Positions 4,019 through 6,981 of a stretch of 6,981 nucleotides of DNA are shown here, piece by piece. The notes under the pieces were generated by a model, which worked only from the letters and a program-made list of their open reading frames with translations, had not been told where the DNA came from and made no database searches. This DNA is from Chloroflexota bacterium. Lineage in GTDB: Bacteria; Chloroflexota; Anaerolineae; Anaerolineales; UBA11579. How positions within the stretch are numbered: the stretch's first letter is position 1; each line of letters starts with the position of its first letter. The translations under genes and the position numbers were made by a program. Location: assembly GCA_003486225.1 (NCBI GenBank), contig DNGN01000196.1, forward strand, positions 9,042 to 16,022, read 5' to 3'.

Positions 4019-6772
4019 CTAAATAAAAGGGATCAATCCCAAGCTGCGCGCTCTGGCAACCGCCTGGGTGCGGTTGCTGACATTGAGCTTGCTGTAGATT
4101 TGCGACGCATGCGATTTAACGGTGCTCAGCGAAATATGCAAGCGGGCTGCAATCTCCTGATTGGACAGCCCACCCGCAATCAGGACCAGGACCTCCAGCT
4201 CGCGCTCGCTGAGCGGTTCGATCAACTGATCTTCCAGAGGAATTTCTCTAACCTCGTTTGAGATGCTTGGGACTGCATGCGAAAAAGCGGCCAACAGCTT
4301 CCCAATATAGGCTGGATAAATCCCTCGGCTGGCGGCCTGGTAAAGCAGCTGGGCCATGGGTTCACCTTCATCGAGAAATGTGCGTTGGTATCCTTCTGGC
4401 TCCGCCAGTGCGAGCACCTGATCGAGCACCTGCATCGCGGCATCCAGCTGCCCTTGACCTTTAAGAGCCAAAGCCTTCAAAGCCAGGATCTCGATTACTC
4501 TGCGCCCATGGCCTTTTTCCATGAAGAGATCCAGCAGCGGGTCAAGAACTTTCTGAGCCTGTGCTGGCTGCTTGACAGTCAGGTAAAAGCGCGCCAACGT
4601 CAGGTATATATTTTGGTCAACGAGGATTTTAGCCGCGATCTTTGGATCGGTTGAGGATAATTCTGCCATTTTCTCCGGACTCAAATATCCTTGCAGATTC
4701 AACCATTCTTCCAATAGGTCGGCCTTTCCCTGCAGAGCCCAAATCCTGGCCTGGGTTTCTTCCGTTAATTTATCGTCGAGTTTGGTGGTCGTAGTGGCAT
4801 GGGAGTATTGGCGCGCTCGGTCCAGGTAGGCCTGCATGGCCTCGCTATCCCCCTGGTTCAACTTAACCATGGCCATCGACAAATAAACAATCGGGAGGCC
4901 AATTTCAACCGAATGCCTAAACATTTCAGCCGCCTCCTCATAATAATGCAGAGCCCCCTCCAGATCATTCCATTCCCTGGCCAGCATCCCCAATCCGAGC
5001 TGCGCTTTTCCCGTCTGCTGAGAGCGATTCCCCAAGCGTTCTTCCGCTAAATTAATGATGCGATCATAGGATTTGGCGGCTGCGCGCAGCTTTCCTTGCA
5101 AGACGAGCAAACCAGCCAGGTTCGAGAGCGCACCCAGCGCCAACATCAGATTATCCGATTGTTCCGCGATCTCAACAGCCTGCTCAAATGCTTTGGCGGC
5201 AGCGGCCGAATCCCCAAGCAATATATATGCCATGCCCAAATTATCAGCCGCCAGACTGCGAAAGAATGTCCTATGGGGTACCAGATGCTGCAAAGCCTTT
5301 TCAGTTAGCTGGATGGCTTGCGGTATCTTTCCCTGCATCATGGCCAATAATCCCTGAAAGGTGGATAATTCCCCCACTATCTCGTCCACGTTGCCCGTGG
5401 AAATGATGTTCTCCAATGGGAGTAAAGCCTGGTCTGGAGGTTGTCCGCACACGATAAGCACCAATCCATAGAAAACAAACAACATGGGTCGCGACTGCTT
5501 TTCATCGTCGGGCAATGCTTCCAGCCAGCGGAGCAGTGTATGCGCCTCGCCGCGCTTTAGTACTGTTTCGCCGACCTTTTCCACCAGGCCCGCAGCAAGT
5601 GAATAGTCACATCCAGCCAGGGCGTGTTCTATGGCCTGTTCAGGCAGCTCGTTTTCCTGATACCAATGGCTTGCCCGGCAGTGGTACTCACCGACCATTT
5701 TCGCCTGGGTCTGATGCAGGCGTTTGCGGAGCAAGTCTGCGAACAAGGCATGGTAACGGAACCACTCTTGCTGATGATCGAGCGGGATCAGGAACAGGTT
5801 TTCTTCTTTGAGCTTTTGCAGAATCTCTTGTGCTTGGGGTTGCCTGGTCACGGCTTCGCATATTGGAGCCGATAGGCGGTCCAATATGGAGGTCTGCAGC
5901 AGGAAAGCTTTAACAGCAGGGGGCTGCTGGGAAAGCACCTCATCGGCAAGAAAATCAGCAATGTGCACATTGCCGCCTGAAAAAGCACTGATAAAAGTTG
6001 GGATGTCTTCAATATTCCGCATTGAAAGCGCGGCCAGCTGCAGGCCTGCCACCCATCCCTCGGTACGGTTTTCAAGGGTAGTCAATTGCTCCGACGTCAG
6101 CTTCAAGCCCATCACCGTTTGAAGGTACATCTGGGTTTCCGGACCAGTGAAACATAGATCTTCCTGACGCAGTTCAACCAGCTGTCCGCGGGCACGCAGC
6201 CGTGCAAGCGGAAGAGGGGGATCAGCACGTGTCGCGATGATCACGCACATTTGGGGCGGCTGATGCTCTATCATATAAGCCAGCAGGTCATGGATTGGTT
6301 GTGCACTGACCAGGTGATAGTCATCCAGCACCAAAACAAAGCGGTCCGGGATTGTGGCCAGATCGTTGATCAGCCAGGTAGCCAGGGTTTGCGCAGCGGG
6401 CGGTCTTGTAGTCTGGATCGTTTCCAGAATCCCCTGGCCGATTTCGGCTTGGAAGGGCTGCAAAGCAGCCACCAGATAGGCTAAAAACCGCCCCAGATCA
6501 TCATCGCCTGTATCCAGGGTCAGCCAAGCAATCTTTTTGGGCCAATCCAGCGCCGCGGGTTGGGTAGTCTCCCCAGTCTGTCCCGCTTTCAAGTAGTGCA
6601 GCCAATCGTTTACCAGAGTTGTCTTGCCATATCCTGCAGGAGCACAGATCAAGGTCAGCAGACAATCCTGGCGTAACCCTTCATGCATTCTCTGCAACAA
6701 ACGCGGGCGTGCAACCAGTCTTTCACTTCGGGGAGGGATATTGAACTTGGTGGAAAGCAGAGATGTTTTCAA
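4019..6772 (-). CDS. LAL-family (MalT-like) ATP-dependent LuxR transcriptional regulator
   Basis: This 917-residue one-component regulator is close to the length of E. coli MalT (901). The start MKTSLLSTKFNIPP is typical of the family. A STAND-type ATPase domain has Walker A APAGYGKTT (44-52), Walker B FVLVLDDYH (145-153) and the conserved TRADPPLPLARLRARGQ (181-197). A winged-helix region follows with AGLQLAALS and ISAFSGG. The middle (about 380-800) is helical and TPR-like, with repeats rich in Ala, Leu and Tyr such as GDSAAAAKAFEQAVEIAEQ, and probably receives the inducer or a partner protein. The LuxR helix-turn-helix lies at 854-917 with LSERELEVLVLIAGGLSNQEIA and TVKSHASQIYSKLNVSNRTQA. 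MalT-type proteins oligomerise on ATP and inducer binding and activate promoters with direct-repeat sites. The start codon is TTG, backed by GAGGTGA. The adjacent transporter operon is a plausible target, by inference. Confidence 0.94.
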   Translation of the reverse strand: MKTSLLSTKFNIPPRSERLVARPRLLQRMHEGLRQDCLLTLICAPAGYGKTTLVNDWLHYLKAGQTGETTQPAALDWPKKIAWLTLDTGDDDLGRFLAYLVAALQPFQAEIGQGILETIQTTRPPAAQTLATWLINDLATIPDRFVLVLDDYHLVSAQPIHDLLAYMIEHQPPQMCVIIATRADPPLPLARLRARGQLVELRQEDLCFTGPETQMYLQTVMGLKLTSEQLTTLENRTEGWVAGLQLAALSMRNIEDIPTFISAFSGGNVHIADFLADEVLSQQPPAVKAFLLQTSILDRLSAPICEAVTRQPQAQEILQKLKEENLFLIPLDHQQEWFRYHALFADLLRKRLHQTQAKMVGEYHCRASHWYQENELPEQAIEHALAGCDYSLAAGLVEKVGETVLKRGEAHTLLRWLEALPDDEKQSRPMLFVFYGLVLIVCGQPPDQALLPLENIISTGNVDEIVGELSTFQGLLAMMQGKIPQAIQLTEKALQHLVPHRTFFRSLAADNLGMAYILLGDSAAAAKAFEQAVEIAEQSDNLMLALGALSNLAGLLVLQGKLRAAAKSYDRIINLAEERLGNRSQQTGKAQLGLGMLAREWNDLEGALHYYEEAAEMFRHSVEIGLPIVYLSMAMVKLNQGDSEAMQAYLDRARQYSHATTTTKLDDKLTEETQARIWALQGKADLLEEWLNLQGYLSPEKMAELSSTDPKIAAKILVDQNIYLTLARFYLTVKQPAQAQKVLDPLLDLFMEKGHGRRVIEILALKALALKGQGQLDAAMQVLDQVLALAEPEGYQRTFLDEGEPMAQLLYQAASRGIYPAYIGKLLAAFSHAVPSISNEVREIPLEDQLIEPLSERELEVLVLIAGGLSNQEIAARLHISLSTVKSHASQIYSKLNVSNRTQAVARARSLGLIPFI

Positions 6773-6778
6773 TCCAAT

Positions 6779-6785
6779 TCACCTC
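6779..6785 (-). promoter_or_regulatory. Ribosome binding site of the LAL regulator
   Basis: GAGGTGA lies six bases before the TTG at 6770-6772. No in-frame ATG exists nearby that would preserve the conserved KTSLLSTK family start, so this strong site supports the rare start codon. Confidence 0.8.
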
Positions 6786-6811
6786 AAAATTTGAAAGGAG
6801 ATACCAAATCA

Positions 6812-6839
6812 ATCATATCATTTAATCAGCAATCGACAA
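6812..6839 (-). promoter_or_regulatory. Candidate sigma-70-type promoter of the LAL regulator
   Basis: TTGTCG (6834-6839, four of six to TTGACA) and TATGAT (6812-6817, five of six to TATAAT) are separated by 16 bases, in an AT-rich stretch. The transcript would start near 6805 and have a leader of about 33 bases with the GAGGTGA site in it. From 6840 to the right edge I see no gene I can support. There is one unexplained AAGGAGG on the minus strand at 6938-6944. Confidence 0.5.
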
Positions 6840-6981
6840 AATTTTATCATTTCAACGGGGTGGCTGTGCACTGGCATTCCCGGCATTAATTTCAGAGTAG
6901 CGCCAGCACCAAGAAAATTTGGGTTCAAGGAACAGCACCTCCTTACGATTACCCTGGAAGAAAAGATGCACCAGATCCCCA

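Noticed and set aside
6943..6950. TTACGATT as a fourth copy of the GTAYGATT repeat, upstream of the LAL gene
   Set aside because: It is a single 7-of-8 match with no phased partner, so chance is the simpler explanation.
6852..6980. Minus-strand frame open from the right edge, possibly the end of an upstream gene
   Set aside because: Two different frames are open here for about the same length, neither translation looks like a known protein, and the stretch is too short to judge.
6966..6981. Plus-strand ATG near the right edge preceded by GGAAG, a possible divergent gene
   Set aside because: Only five codons are visible and the ribosome site is weak; nothing can be supported.

Overview
The window carries six protein genes, all on the minus strand and closely packed, with nothing convincing on the plus strand. 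The most likely source is a free-living bacterium of the Chloroflexota, probably class Anaerolineae. The reasons are a very long MalT-type (LAL) LuxR regulator next to a small ESWSEW/DQAAL protein and an ABC-2 transporter, a combination familiar from that phylum, together with a base composition near 50% GC by eye. This assignment is inference from gene content, not from a marker gene.

In the direction of transcription (right to left) the layout is as follows. (1) 6772-4019: a complete 917-residue LAL regulator with an N-terminal ATPase, a TPR-like middle and a C-terminal LuxR helix-turn-helix. It has a plausible sigma-70-type promoter at 6812-6839 and a modest terminator hairpin at 3965-3992. 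(2) 3866-1792: a tight three-gene operon made of a 91-residue conserved hypothetical protein, an ABC ATPase (joined to it by an ATGA overlap) and a six-helix ABC-2 permease (12-base gap). The operon ends in a strong hairpin terminator at 1743-1786. (3) 1568 to the left edge: a two-component system, with a membrane NarL/DesK-type histidine kinase followed 15 bases later by the first 15 codons of its response regulator, cut off by the window.

The genes probably form one signalling and export neighbourhood. The transporter operon sits between a one-component ATP-dependent activator and a two-component system, either of which could control it. The order resembles the B. subtilis LnrJK-LnrLMN arrangement, in which a DesK/NarL-type system controls an ABC-2 exporter for membrane-active antibiotics, but the substrate and signal here are unknown.

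The least explained DNA lies just upstream of the transporter operon (about 3867-3960). It has three copies of GTAYGATT spaced 22 and 11 bases apart (two and one helical turns), and a perfect 7-base inverted repeat, one arm of which contains the Shine-Dalgarno sequence of the first gene. I see no mobile element, CRISPR array, tRNA or rRNA.
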